NCBI GenBank assembly: GCA_037576215.1
Contig: JBANDB010000009.1
Location: forward strand, 1,240,001 to 1,304,000
Length of the DNA stretch: 64,000 bases
Source of the DNA: Armillaria gallica
Taxonomy: Eukaryota; Basidiomycota; Agaricomycetes; Agaricales; Physalacriaceae
Direction of reading: 5' to 3'
The notes under the pieces were generated by a model. That model was not told where the DNA came from. It was given only the letters and a program-made list of their open reading frames with translations, and searched no databases. Shown piece by piece: positions 21,234 to 32,370 of the stretch; the first letter of the stretch is position 1; the number at the start of each line of letters is the position of its first letter. Position numbers and translations under genes: made by a program.

Positions 21234-24200
21234 ATGCTCGACTCAGACGCTGACTCCACCAAGCGTGGATTCCCTAACCTCCACGCCGACAACTGGAATC
21301 AGTTCGCGCCCTCCTTCGAAGCCTACATGTGTATCAAGGGGCTCTTTGGCCACTTCGATGGTACTGAAGACCCGCCAGAGCAGGTGGACCCTGACGACCC
21401 TACGAAGGCCGAGAAGAAGGAGATGAAGGCGTACCTGCAGGATCGTTCTTCCGCAGCGGGATACCTTTGGCTCTGCATCGACGAATCACAGCGCGCTCAC
21501 GTTGGTCTCCTTAGGGGAAAGCCCGAAGCGATGTGGTCCAAACTGAAGGACATTCACCAACAGCAAAAACCGGGTACCCGATTCAATGCCTATGACATCC
21601 TATTCAGCATTCGAAAGGATGATGATGAGTCCCTCTCAACCCTCGTTGGATGTGTTTCAAGAGCCATGCAGGATATCAAAGCTCTTCGCCCCGAAAAATT
21701 CACCATCAACCAACTCGACGATGAGCTTCAATCTATGGCCCTTATATGTGCCCTTCCATCTGACTTCGACAATTTCGTGTCGTCTATTCTCCTGCTCCAT
21801 TCCCTCAGTCTTGACAAACTCATTGCCGCCTTTCACACTGAGGAGACACAGCGCCGTTCTTGTGACACCGCCTCAGCAACATCATTCAAAGCGACTGCAG
21901 CAAAAGTCCAAGCCGCCCTTGTGGCACCATCTGATGCTGTCTGCAGCTGGTGCACTAACCCTGGACACACTGAGAACCAGTGCTTCAGCAAGAAGAAGGC
22001 CCAGGAACGAGCTGCACAGCGTGCCCAAGAACGTCAGACTGCTAGAGGAGGCAAGAAAGGAAGGGAAGCAAAGGTGGAGAAGTCCAGCATTGCAGAGGAG
22101 ACTGCCAGCCAAGCGAGTATTGATCCTTTGTCCCCAGCATCGTCTAATTGGAATACGGATGCAGGCGCTTCATCTCACATGAGCCACCGTCATGACTGGT
22201 TCCATGTCTGGACACCGCATGTTGTTCCAATTCAACTAGCAGATAATTCAGTCATCTACTCAGTGGGTTTGGGAACGGTTGTGTTTGAGCCAAAAGATGA
22301 AGATGGAAAAGTTGGTGAGGCTGTTGAGTTCCAAGATGTACTGCATGTACCTGATCTGCGCAATAATTTGCTTTCACCCTTTCATCTCACACGCCATAAG
22401 GGATACAAGATCAGCATAGCTGGATCATTGGTTCAATTCTTTCAAGACAAGGTGCTCTGTTTCTCAGCCACTGTCAATGATAACAACATTGGATATCTTA
22501 ATGGTGTTACTCGCATCTTGAGACCAGTAACGTCAAATGCTGCTAGCACCTGCCCACTTGATGTAACTCTATGGCACCGACGAACCTGTCACAGAGGTAT
22601 AAGTGTTGTCCGGGATATGCATGAGAATCAGCTTGTCTTGAATATGAAGATGGATGACACACGATCCAGTCTAGATCCAATCTGCAAACCCTGTCTTATG
22701 AGCAAGCACAGGCGACACAATATTCCTTGAGGCCCCTTGCTTCTTCCCACACGCCCTCTTGCAATTGTATTCTCTGATCTCAAGGGACCCATGCCAGTCG
22801 CTACACCAGAAGGTAATCGCTACTGGATCACATTCATATGTGGTGCTTTATGATTTTGGGCTGTTGCACTGCTAAAGCACAAAAGTGATGCACTGGCTGA
22901 ATTTAAACGCTACAAAGCCTATGCTGAAAATTTCCATGGCCTGAAGATCTTAGAGGAGCAAGATGATGGTGGTGGAGAGTACATGGGTCGTCAATTTGAC
23001 CAATTATGCATAGAGGCAGGGATATCAAGGCGCCATACCGAGCCTGATGAGCCCCATCAAAATGGGATTGCAGAACGTGCTAATCGTGACATTGCTGAAG
23101 GGGCTATTACCATGCTCTATGATGCTCATCTTTCCCCTTCCTTCTGGGGACTTGCAGTGCTTGCATTTGTATATGTGCGCAACCATTGCCCTACAGCTCC
23201 ACTTCCCGGAACAACACCTTATACTGGCTGGCATAAGAAGAAACCTGATGTCTCTAACTTGCGTGTCTTTGGCTGCTTAGCTTATGTTCATGTCAAGAAG
23301 AACAAGCGACGAGGCCTGCAGCCACATACCATGAAATGCATATTTGTTGGATATCCATCAGGTACAAAGGCATGGAAATGCTGGAACCCTGTGACAAAGA
23401 AGTGCATCATATCTAGCCATGTTGTTTTTGATGAGTGAGTCTTCCCAGGAAATACAAAAACACTTACCAATCCCTTTGGCAACTTATTTCCCTCACTATC
23501 AGATTTGTTGGATCCTTCTATGTTGCCCGATCAAGGGGGAGACTCAAACCTAGATGATGATGATCTTCCACCTCCAGAAAATCCTCCAGCATCAAATCCT
23601 TCACCTCCTCCAAGTCCACCTCCTCCAGCATCACCTCTCCCTCCTGACATTGTAACACCTCCTGGCTCACCATTTGGTGGACCTCTCTCAGAGCTATCAC
23701 CATCACCACCACCTCCTACAGACCTAGGCAAGCATGAATACAGGACACGTGATGATGGCTTATATGATCCTGGCCCTGGTTATGGCCGTGGAATGTGTCG
23801 GACTGTCAACAATGATAATCGTCCAAGAAATGCAGAGGAGCAAGCACATACAGCCTTTATGCTTGATGAAACCATTCTTGAGGGCATAGCTTTCTCTAGC
23901 CAGACACTGGATTACTTGACAATGGAGGAAGGATTGGAAGTTGCATTCGAGGGTATGACAGAAACAGCTCACAAGGCATCGGCACATGATGGTGAGCCTA
24001 GATCCTTCCATGAAGCAATGACATGCCCTCCTGAGGAAGCTGCAAGCTGGCATGAGGCTGCCATGCAGGAGATACAAGCACTCATTGAGAATGGTGTCTT
24101 TGAATTAGTGAAATGTCCTCCAAATCGAAAAGCAGTTGGCAGTCGCTGGGTATTCAAAGTAAAACACAATGCTGATGGATCAATTGAGCGCCATAAAGCA

Positions 24201-25583
24201 AGGCTTGTTGCAAAGGGATATTCACAACGGCCCGGTTTTGATTATACTGAAACCTTCTCTCCAACACCAAAATGGGCTGCCCTACGAGCTGTCCTGGCAC
24301 TTGGTGCCCTTGAAGATTTAGAGCTATGGAGTGTTGACATTTCATCAGCATTTCTCAATGGCGAGCTGACAGAAGAGGTGTATATGGAGCAACCAGAGGG
24401 GTTTGAGGAGAAAGGAAAGGAATGGGTCTGGCGTCTCTTCAAGTCTCTATATGGACTGAAACAGGCTGGGAGAGAATGGCACAAGAAGCTACATGCAACA
24501 CTGACTGATGCCATGGGATTTGAGCAGGTGAAATGCGAGCATAGCATATGAGTCTACAAGAGAGAGGATGAGCACATCATTATCCCTGTCTTTGTTGATG
24601 ACATGACCATTGCTGCAAGGACCCCTGAGGATGTCTCAAAAGTCATTGACGATCTCAAGAAGCACTTCAAACTTTGTGATCTAGGCCCAACCTCTTACCT
24701 TCTTGGTGTCGAAATTAAGCATGACCGTGCACATCGAACTCTCACACTCTCTCAGCGCCAATACATCCTCAACATCCTACAGCGTGTTGGCATGGCTGAC
24801 TGTAACCCTGTCTCAACACCTCTAGACCCAAATGTAAAGCTCACAGCAGATCAATCTCCTAAAACACCAGAGGAATATGAGTTGATGTGAACAATCCCAT
24901 ATCTAAATGTTCTTGGCTCTGTGGCCTACCTCACTATTGCTACCAGGCCTGATGTTGCCTATCCCGTGAGTGTACTCTCACGATTCAGTAAAAACCCTGG
25001 CACAGCCCATTGGGAGGCGCTCAAATGTCTTTTACGCTATCTGAAAGGGACACTCAACTATCGTATCATCTATGCCCCTGATCCTGAGTCACAGCCACAA
25101 GTCTTTGATTTCAAGACCTATTGTGATGCAGATCACGGGGGAGACAAGGATAGTGGGTGCTCTACAAGTGGTTTTGTTGTCAAAATGGGAACTGGAGCTA
25201 TCAGCTGGATGAGCCGTCTTCAAGCCTTTGTGACTCTCTCAACAACAGAAGCAGAATATGTCTCTGCTGTGTCAGCTGGCCAGGAAATCCTCTGGCTTCG
25301 CAATCTGTTCACAGAATTTGGATATTCCTTCACTCATGCTTCAGTACTCCACATCGACAATGAGTCTGCCTTATCAGTTGCTCGGAACCCAGAACACCAT
25401 GGTCGTGTTAAACATCTTGACCTTCGCTTCTACTGGCTTCGTGATGAAGTTGAGAAGGGACGCATCCGTGTGGTCCACCTGCAAACTGAAGACATGCCAG
25501 CTGATGCTCTGACAAAGGGGCTGGGGAGAGAAAAACTGAAGCACATGGTTACATTACTTGGACTCATCTTAATCCCTCCGTAG
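21234..25583 (+). pseudogene. copia gag-pol polyprotein frame with five in-frame TGA codons
   Basis: One uninterrupted register of 1450 codons runs from the ATG at 21234 to the TAG at 25581-25583. Gag is followed by a CCHC knuckle (CSWCTNPGHTENQC, about 21940-21985). Then come a protease site DAGAS (about 22158), the integrase HHCC zinc site (WHRRTCH and CKPCL), the integrase core with NGIAERAN, a proline-rich spacer (23560-23720), reverse transcriptase with FVDD at 24591-24602, and RNase H (YCDADHGGDKDSG). TGA stops lie at 22728, 22851, 23436, 24549 and 24888. There is no frameshift and no TAA or TAG before the end. Each stop could derive from CGA by one C-to-T change. The alignment context clearly favours arginine at 22851, 23436 and 24888. 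Confidence 0.93.
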
Positions 25584-25595
25584 ACATGTTCGGTC

Positions 25596-25604
25596 GAGGG
25601 GGAG
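25596..25604 (+). other. polypurine tract of the copia element
   Basis: GAGGGGGAG lies directly before the 3' LTR and is the expected primer for plus-strand synthesis. A similar purine run ahead of the LTR is required in all LTR elements. Confidence 0.85.
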
Positions 25605-25753
25605 TGTTGAAGTAGTAGTACGACGCCCTTCATGTCAACCTTACATAATCGTAGCTAGCAAATATCGGAGATCGAAGGTCAACGCTCTTTAGCTCTTTGA
25701 CCTTCGTCTCCAGTCTGGCACGTACTCGCTGCGCTAATAACCTGCTCTCAACA
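25605..25753 (+). repeat. 3' LTR of the copia element
   Basis: 149 bp, identical by eye to the 5' LTR, followed by the ACTTT duplication at 25754-25758. Confidence 0.95.
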
Positions 25754-25758
25754 ACTTT
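25754..25758. repeat. target site duplication (right), ACTTT
   Basis: Matches 20880-20884 across the element. Confidence 0.95.
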
Positions 25759-26214
25759 AACTGCCGGGGCAAATTCAGTGGGCAAATTCCTTGGCGGGTG
25801 TAAAAAAAAAAACTTGAAAGAGGGATAACAATGATGCCACGATTATGTGTCAGCGAAAGCCTCATAGCCATGTTAAAGATGAATGTACTGATGCAAGTAC
25901 CAGGGTATAGATATGTCCGCCGTTGTCCAAAAATAAAGAGATGCTCGCTTCTGAATCTTCGTTGCCGCTAATCTGCTGGGTTGAAGAGTGACTGCACCGA
26001 TAAGTAATGTGCTTCACTGAAAACATACCCTCAAGGCACCACTCGGTTAGGCTAACGACTGTATCTCTGGACCCTTGAGCTTGACGCAGTTGCAGGCAAG
26101 AAGGGTTACGATTTTTAAGTGCGATAACCTCCTGATTTCACGTGAGACGTAGTGACGTAAGGCATCGGTATATACAATTCGTCGCGAACCGCCACCTTCT
26201 TCAAGTTCTGATCA
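25759..26214. other. intergenic, no gene seen
   Basis: Flank continuing from the copia insertion site. Nothing recognisable. Confidence 0.35.
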
Positions 26215-26682
26215 GCCTACCCACGACGATGGGATATCAATTGATGTAGTGAGTGCGCTATTGAAACATGTTCTGCAGTATGATTAATGTCTGTCTCCCC
26301 ACTCAGTCCGAGTAAATGGTACACCGTGACAAGTGTACATTTCTACCCTCTGGTGTAAACAGTGCTAACGTGAAGTGCTGTGGAGTGACGGTGTCGTTAC
26401 CTTGGGATTGAATGGCGCGCATTTACCCACCTTGCAGTGGTGCATTTAACTTTAACTACATCTAAGAAGATTCCGCTAACATAGAATAGTGTCATCGCGG
26501 GCCTCAGTCTACACTACCTCTATTTCCACGGAAGAAATAACGCTCCACCATCGAGAAGAGCCATATCCAGTGGGGAGAAGATTTTTAGAAGGCCCGTTTC
26601 TTCATTATATTTCCTGTTGCTCGTATTCTCGTTCTCGATACGATTGACGCAGCCTACCTGGCTTGGGAACAGCGACCATCGA
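26215..26682. repeat. diverged copy of 580-1241
   Basis: Contains the same stretches as the left end of the window, for example CGACGATGGGATAT and CATCGAGAAGAGCCATATCC. It runs without a break into the copy of gene A's block at CATCGA (26677-26682). The gene-bearing 2.4 kb present at 1242-3668 is absent here. Confidence 0.75.
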
Positions 26683-29450
26683 TGGTTTCGTGTCATTATG
26701 GCGTGAATGATACATGGGGTTGAAAAGCGACTTCCATCCCGTAAAGAAACGATAAAAATAGCAGTAATCGTGGGATAGTGAAGGGAAGAATCGAACTGTG
26801 CTGTTACGCAAATGTCATATCGCCGATGCTACTCGAAAGACTTCCTTCCGTTATGGGAAGAGGCAGAGTGATATTCTGAAAGGAACGTTCAGGTCAATCA
26901 TGGAAGGTCAGTTACGGAACATTGGGCATACCGTCTGCACCATATCTGCTTCGGTCATGGAGAGACCTGGAATAGTGACATCCTCGAGGGAAGTTTGAGA
27001 TAAGTCGGCGGCGGTCGCAGAAAAGATCGCACGTACCGTCTGTCCTGAATCAGCCATCCCACTTCCAGCAGCACGGGGAGGAGCAAATCTGATTATCTTT
27101 TGATCAACATGATGTCCTTTTGTGGTAGACCACATCGAACTCTGGCGTGAGTTGAGCCTGGACAGAGTTAGTGAATTCGGCGAAGAAATCGATGGAACTA
27201 GACTCACATGGCGAGCAGAGAATTTATATAGACTATTGATGAGGACTTAGCTTAAAATGCAGAGGAAGAAGATTTAAATACTGACGCTTTGGCAAGATGA
27301 AGTCGATTGCAACGAAAATAAGAGTGTTCGGCCAGGCTATGTACTGTTTGAAACCGATATCAGATCAAATGATCGGCCAGGCAATGAACGGGATTAAACA
27401 CCGTCACGAGAGTAAAAAGGGAGCATGCGCTAGGTAGGTACCATCACAATTAGCTTGCAGAGCATTGCTTACACGAGATTCATACCTCGTCGCCAGCCCG
27501 GATATCACTACGAGCCGCATTAGTCTCAAAATTATGTTGGTAGTACTTTATGAACTGCATGAGAACATTCATTGATCTTGGGATGAAAGACAGACCTAGA
27601 GAAGTTGGTCATCGACCTGCCCTTGTGCAGGTAAAAGCACATGGCACCAGCGATCACGAAGTCTGCTCCGGCGATGGTGGAGAAGTCCGTATATATGGAT
27701 GCCTGCCAGGGATCAATACTTGTGTGAAGCAGAAGCGTACGACCTACCCTGATAGTCGAAACGTCCGTAAAGCTTGACAGGGTGTACCTGAAGATGAATT
27801 CAATGAAGGAAACGAATGGGTATTTACCTTCCTAGGTGCTCACGTGTCATAAATCACATCTGCCTTGGATTAGTATCCTGTGCAGCGGGGGAATTACAGA
27901 AACCATGCTTACAGGTTCCTGTGCCTATGAGAAAATTAATTCGTCTGGCTTCTTGGTTTTTCAGCATGCGGGAAATCTCACCTAATGTAGCTAAGACAGC
28001 AAGGAACTGTAGGTCGAATATTAACGCCGATGTGTGTTCTTAGAGGAAGGAAGACACCTACAATGAACCGAGGCAACACCACATGGAAATGACGGCCGAC
28101 TGGGAGATTAGCCTGAAGATCAATGTGAGAGAATTTCGGAGAACGTTGAAGACGAACGTTTCCATATCCTGACGGCGTACAGTCTGTGGCGCCGGTGAGT
28201 CACTAGTCTTTGTGATCATCAGTTGGAGGCTCACGCTTGAACACCAGAAACGATCAACATCTGGGAGAAAAAAGTTGGCGAGCACGGCTTTCCAAATAAT
28301 GTACTCCAACGTACATTGAACAATAGCTGCAACTAATAGGGAGAGCCTTGGGTTCATGCAGACCAACGAAGCGAGGAAATAACGTTACCGGAAAGCTCCT
28401 GCAAGCAAGGTTAGAACTCGACGGACCCCAAGACTTTGGTTAACGTACCAAATGATTCCGAACAGAGAAAGATAGTTTCCGAACGACTCAATAAGATAGA
28501 AATAAAGCGCGTGAGTGCTCAAGGCGACATGAAGCGTATCGAATATCCTGCAGATTGTATCGTGTCAACTGGTATACATTCTCAGTCTGCCTGAAATTCA
28601 CCATAAAAAGGCGACCTGTATCCGTTTTTCAACTTAGTGCGTGTGAGAAAAGTCCAATTTGAGAGCGTACCGCATATCGAAAGAGCCATGGATCGTTAGG
28701 ATTTTGTTTGTAATAGACGACTGTCTGCAAAATTGTTATTCCGTAGAACCTAGAGCTTGGAGTGAGCATAGCATCATAACCAAGATTCCACACAAACACT
28801 GCAGCTATAGTCGCCCCGATAAAAATCGCTCCGAGTGTTGCTCCCAGCCTCGAGGGGATATCAGCTATCGGTATGGGAAGGGGCGACGACATTGTGGGGG
28901 CGCTGGTTCTGAGGAAACAGCAGGTCACTTATACAATATTACTTTGACATACAGCATTTTTGAATCATCTTCGAAGAAGGTCTTTTTTGATCCGTTCAAA
29001 TTCGGAAAGGTACCGGACTCATCGCCATCATTCGAAAGGCAGTTCAAACATGTCATGCAGCGAGACCGATGCGCCTAGAACCGACATAGGTTTGGAGAAT
29101 GAAGGCGTTGGTATGCAAAGGGTATGAGCAGACGAAATCGCATGAGTAAAAAGTACGCCCGTGTACAGTTTTGATGACGATCACAAGCCTCGTGATACGC
29201 TACTTATCATTGTTCTCATGTTGCGCTCGTTCAGTTTGGATAGTTGATGTCTTTATGACATAGCAAACTGCACAGAGAACACGGGTGAGGCTCATAACAT
29301 GGACAAACGCACCTCTGAAAAATTGTCCTATGAGCCAATTGGAGGTTTTTTTACTCTGGCGCTCGAAGAACTGCTGGTTGATTCTATTGTTACAGGCGCT
29401 TAAGGGCAATCCACGTGTGCACGGAATCAGAATCCTGCCAGCTTCATATC
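26677..29450. repeat. segmental duplication, copy 2 (partner 3669-6500)
   Basis: Holds DUF6534 gene B plus flanks in the same orientation as the partner. Differences are scattered substitutions and a few small indels. They include the TATATA/TATA difference and the GTGAGT/GCGAGT difference that separate genes B and A. Confidence 0.85.
26804..28892 (-). CDS. DUF6534-family multi-pass membrane protein B
   Basis: This is the intact near-twin of gene A; family function is unknown. It starts at ATG 28892 (MSSPLPIPIADIPSRLGATL) and stops at TAA 26804-26806, ending with a GDMTFA tail. Removing about 20 short introns gives an unbroken multi-TM protein. Motifs in order: YGITILQTVVYYKQNPNDPW, VAFLW, DTLHVALSTHALYFYL, GVQALYAVRIWK, GRHFHVVLP, GADFVIAGAMCFYLHKGR, RLVVISG, NTLIFVAIDFILPK and LYINSLLAM. 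The family-typical end of the last helix (LYINSLLAM then LNSR) is present and spliced at a good GTGAGT donor, unlike gene A. The soluble C-terminal tail is serine- and acid-rich. Several exons are only 10-18 nt long. Confidence 0.8.
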
Positions 29451-30030
29451 GCCGTGACGTGTCATGAATTCCTCATTATCACGATGCGCACAGGGACCGC
29501 CGGTTTTTACTTGGGATCTAAGGGAGCTCGCAGAAGACTGTTAAGTAACATTTAACTAGCTGGTGGATGAACGCACGATGATGGTCGTTGGAAACATGAA
29601 GCGAACCACTCGCAGGATGGCTTGAGGGCCGGTAAATGCCGGAATTATCCTTACCGCCACATCCAATATGACCTTTGCCAAACCATTGCAGGGACAGAAC
29701 AACGACGACGGAGACATCCGAGTCAACAGGCTTTCCTTGTAGTTGGGAAAAAATGCAACTATCCTGGAAGATGAATCGATGACCAGCCGCGATACAATTT
29801 ACGGTTTCTTCTATTTTTCCCGTTTCAGCTGGCAGACTGACAAATATTTGCATCACCTCCAGCGTTGCATACGTCAGTTGGTACCAGTATAAAGCAGGAC
29901 CGAGGCGGCGAAGCTTAGCATCACGGTCGAGAGGGCACGGCGTTAGCGACTGTTACAAGTCTTATACTGTATGCAAGACTACTGGGAACTAGATACATCC
30001 GGTCGTAATGGCATGGTATGGCATGAAGGA
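28900..30030. other. intergenic; includes the outer end of the left inverted-repeat arm
   Basis: 28900-29450 is the flank shared with gene A's block. 29545-30030 is the inverted counterpart of about 39865-40316. Frames here (for example 29518-29856 minus) are shadowed by the inverted copy with disruptions, so I do not call a gene. Confidence 0.45.
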
Positions 30031-32370
30031 CTATGCAAATGTCATGTCGTCCATGCTACTGTTCGAACGGTACCCTTCTGATTCTGGGAGAGGTATACTG
30101 ATATCCTGACATTTAAGGTCAGCCAAGGGAGTACGGTTCGCGAAATATGGTACGTACCGTCTCTACTTCGGTCACGGAGGGACCGGGTAGAGTGGTACTC
30201 TCGGGGGAAGTTTCAGGTAAGCCAATCACACAGGAAGGAATGTACCCACCGTCTGTCCCGAATCATGAGGAGCAAATCTGATCATCTTGTGAGGAACACG
30301 CCGTCCCGCATTCGCTCTAGAGCTCCGACGAGAATTGAGCCTAAGAAGAGTCGTGAAATTTTAGAGAGGATGGCAGGATTGGGCTTACATTGCGAGGAGG
30401 GAATTTATATAGACTGTTGGCGAGAGCTTAATGTTAGACAGGGAACAAGCAAAGAATAGTTAAAAGCTGACGCTTTGGCAAAACCAAGTCAATTGCGATG
30501 AAAGTGAGAGTATTAGGCCAGGCAGCGTACTGGTAAGTAAGTTTGGGTTCTAAGACGGGAATGCTATAGTATGATCTGCGATTACTCACCGCCACGACAG
30601 TGAAAAGCGAGCATGCGCTACGTACACTTATGATCAGTTTACAAGGTATCGTATATATCAGATTTATACCTTGTCAAAACGCCCGAGATCACTACGAGCC
30701 GCATTAATCCTTTAATTATCTTGGTCGTACTGTAAGCAGTCGCTCAGAGACGAGCGTATCTGTAACTGAGGATCGAAGCCAGTGGCCACGCACCTGGAAA
30801 AGCTAGTCATTGATCTGCCTTTGCGCAGATAGAAGCACATTGTACCAGCAATGATGAAATCCGCTCCGGCCATGGTAGAGAAGACAGCATATATCGATAC
30901 CTGCACACAGTCATGGGTCTCGAGTCCATCCGATTCAAGACTCCAGCCCTTACCTTGATAGTCGAAATTTCTTGAGTAGTGAAGGTTGTCAGGGTGTATC
31001 TGACAGTGGAATCAACGAAGGAAACGAAGCTGTTTAGGAGTCCCTTACGTATCATACATCACATCTGACGAGCATGGTCAAGGTTAGCCTTGTGTCGTAA
31101 TTGTAGACGTGATGCTTACAGACACCTGTGCCTGTAAGAGATCTGCGAAGTCGCCTCATCTTCCTTTTTCAGGATAGATAGATTTCTTACCAAAGGTAGC
31201 TGCGACAGCGAGAAACTGGGGGACAGATAGCACCGGTGTTGGACGGTGCGCATATAGTGCGCATATACAATGGAAGAGACACTTACTATGAACCACGGCA
31301 AGACCATATGGAAATGACGGCCGACTATAAGACGAGGATGATTTATTCAGGTTTCATTTGGAGTGGATGTTGCGGAACGAAAACAAACGTTTCCATATTC
31401 TGACGGCGTATAATCTGGGTACCAATAGCTGAGTCTTTCTGATTATCGTGACGTAGATCAAAGGAGACCTACGCTTGAACTCCGCAAATAATGAGTATCT
31501 ACCGTAATAGTCAAATACGTTTTTCTAGACTCGAACGTATTGAAAACGGACATTTGCCAACAGCTGGAGCTAAAAGGAAGATGAGCTTCATCATCCATCG
31601 TCACGAAACAAAGAAAGGATGCTACCGGAACGCTCCTTCAGATGAGGTCAGAACCCGACAGATGGCCAAGTGTCTGATTTACATACCAGATAATCCTCAA
31701 CAATGCAGAAGTATTTCCGAATGATTTGATGAGATAGAAATAATGCGCATGAGTGCTTAAGGCTACTTGAAGCGTATCAAGGATCCTGAAAAAAATATAC
31801 AACTTGATGCATTATCTTGCTTTCATGCAACGCACCATAGAAAGGCAACCTGTATACAGTCCATAACATATAAGCCACTGTCAGGATTCCATGCGAGATT
31901 TCATCACATACGCCATATCGAAAGAGCCACGGATCATTTGGGTTTTGTTTGTAATAGACGACAGTCTGCAGAATGGTGATTCCGTAGAAGCTGTGATGAG
32001 GAGTAAGCATCAAAAGTATATCCAGTTGAAAGAAAGCACACGTGCACTGCAGCTATGGTAGACCCGACATAAAGTGCTCCGAGGGTCGTTTCGATATTCG
32101 TACTGGCAGGTATTTCATCTATCTGTATCGGAGTAAGCAGCGACATTTTGTGGGTCGGAGGGAACAGCACGGTACTTATATTCCCGAGGCATGGACCAGA
32201 AATAGCTTTCGAAGATGACCTGCCATCCGGGTCTTACGGCGTTCCAACGCAAGATGTGTAGGTAGAAGCAATGCCAAGATTGGCCGTAGTACGTACTGAG
32301 TAGTAGTGAAGGTAAGCATTCGTGTACGAATCCCACTCATGTAAAAGGTACCGGCCGTTGTTGATAAGGG
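29545..32370 (+). repeat. inverted repeat, left arm (partner 37545-40316)
   Basis: The reverse complement of this arm aligns with 37545-40316. Recognisable anchors are CTGGGAACTAGATACATCCG near 29985, mirrored near 39900, and the DUF6534 C gene against the D gene. The arms are diverged, not identical, so this is an old inverted duplication. About 5.2 kb including MFS gene 1 lies between them. Confidence 0.8.
30031..32146 (-). CDS. DUF6534-family multi-pass membrane protein C
   Basis: Third DUF6534 copy, more diverged from A and B and closest to D. It starts at ATG 32146 (MSLLTPIQIDEIPAS) and ends at TAG 30031-30033 after DDMTFA. The same exon chain is recognisable: YGITILQTVVYYKQNPNDPW, VAFLW, DTLQVALSTHAHYFYLI, LQLLAN, GVQALYAVRIW, GADFIIAGTMCFYLRKGR and LYINSLLAM. 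The first intron needs a GC donor (GCACGT) instead of GT to keep the frame. Splicing around the exon before the RLVVISG-type helix (about 30700-30810) could not be settled by eye and may hide a lesion. Otherwise no stop interrupts the chain. Confidence 0.65.

Larger units (their letters stand above)
20885..25753 (+). mobile_element. Ty1/copia LTR retrotransposon, full length, 4869 bp
   Basis: The element is bounded by two 149-bp LTRs that I read as identical, starting TGTTGA and ending TCAACA, and by a 5-bp ACTTT duplication. Inside, in order, are a primer binding site directly after the 5' LTR, one long gag-pol frame (21234-25583) and a purine tract just before the 3' LTR. The domain order gag, protease, integrase, reverse transcriptase, RNase H is diagnostic for copia, not gypsy. 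Identical LTRs indicate recent insertion, yet the coding frame has five stops, so this copy cannot make a full polyprotein without readthrough. It was probably moved in trans. Confidence 0.97.

Noticed and set aside
23505..24077. Minus-strand and overlapping ORFs within the copia element
   Set aside because: They are shadows of the proline-rich spacer and reverse-transcriptase coding frame.
21234..25583. TGA recoded as a sense codon (readthrough or selenocysteine) in the copia polyprotein
   Set aside because: All other genes in the window use TGA as a normal stop (for example both type II membrane genes and both MFS genes). CpG decay of CGA explains the pattern more simply.
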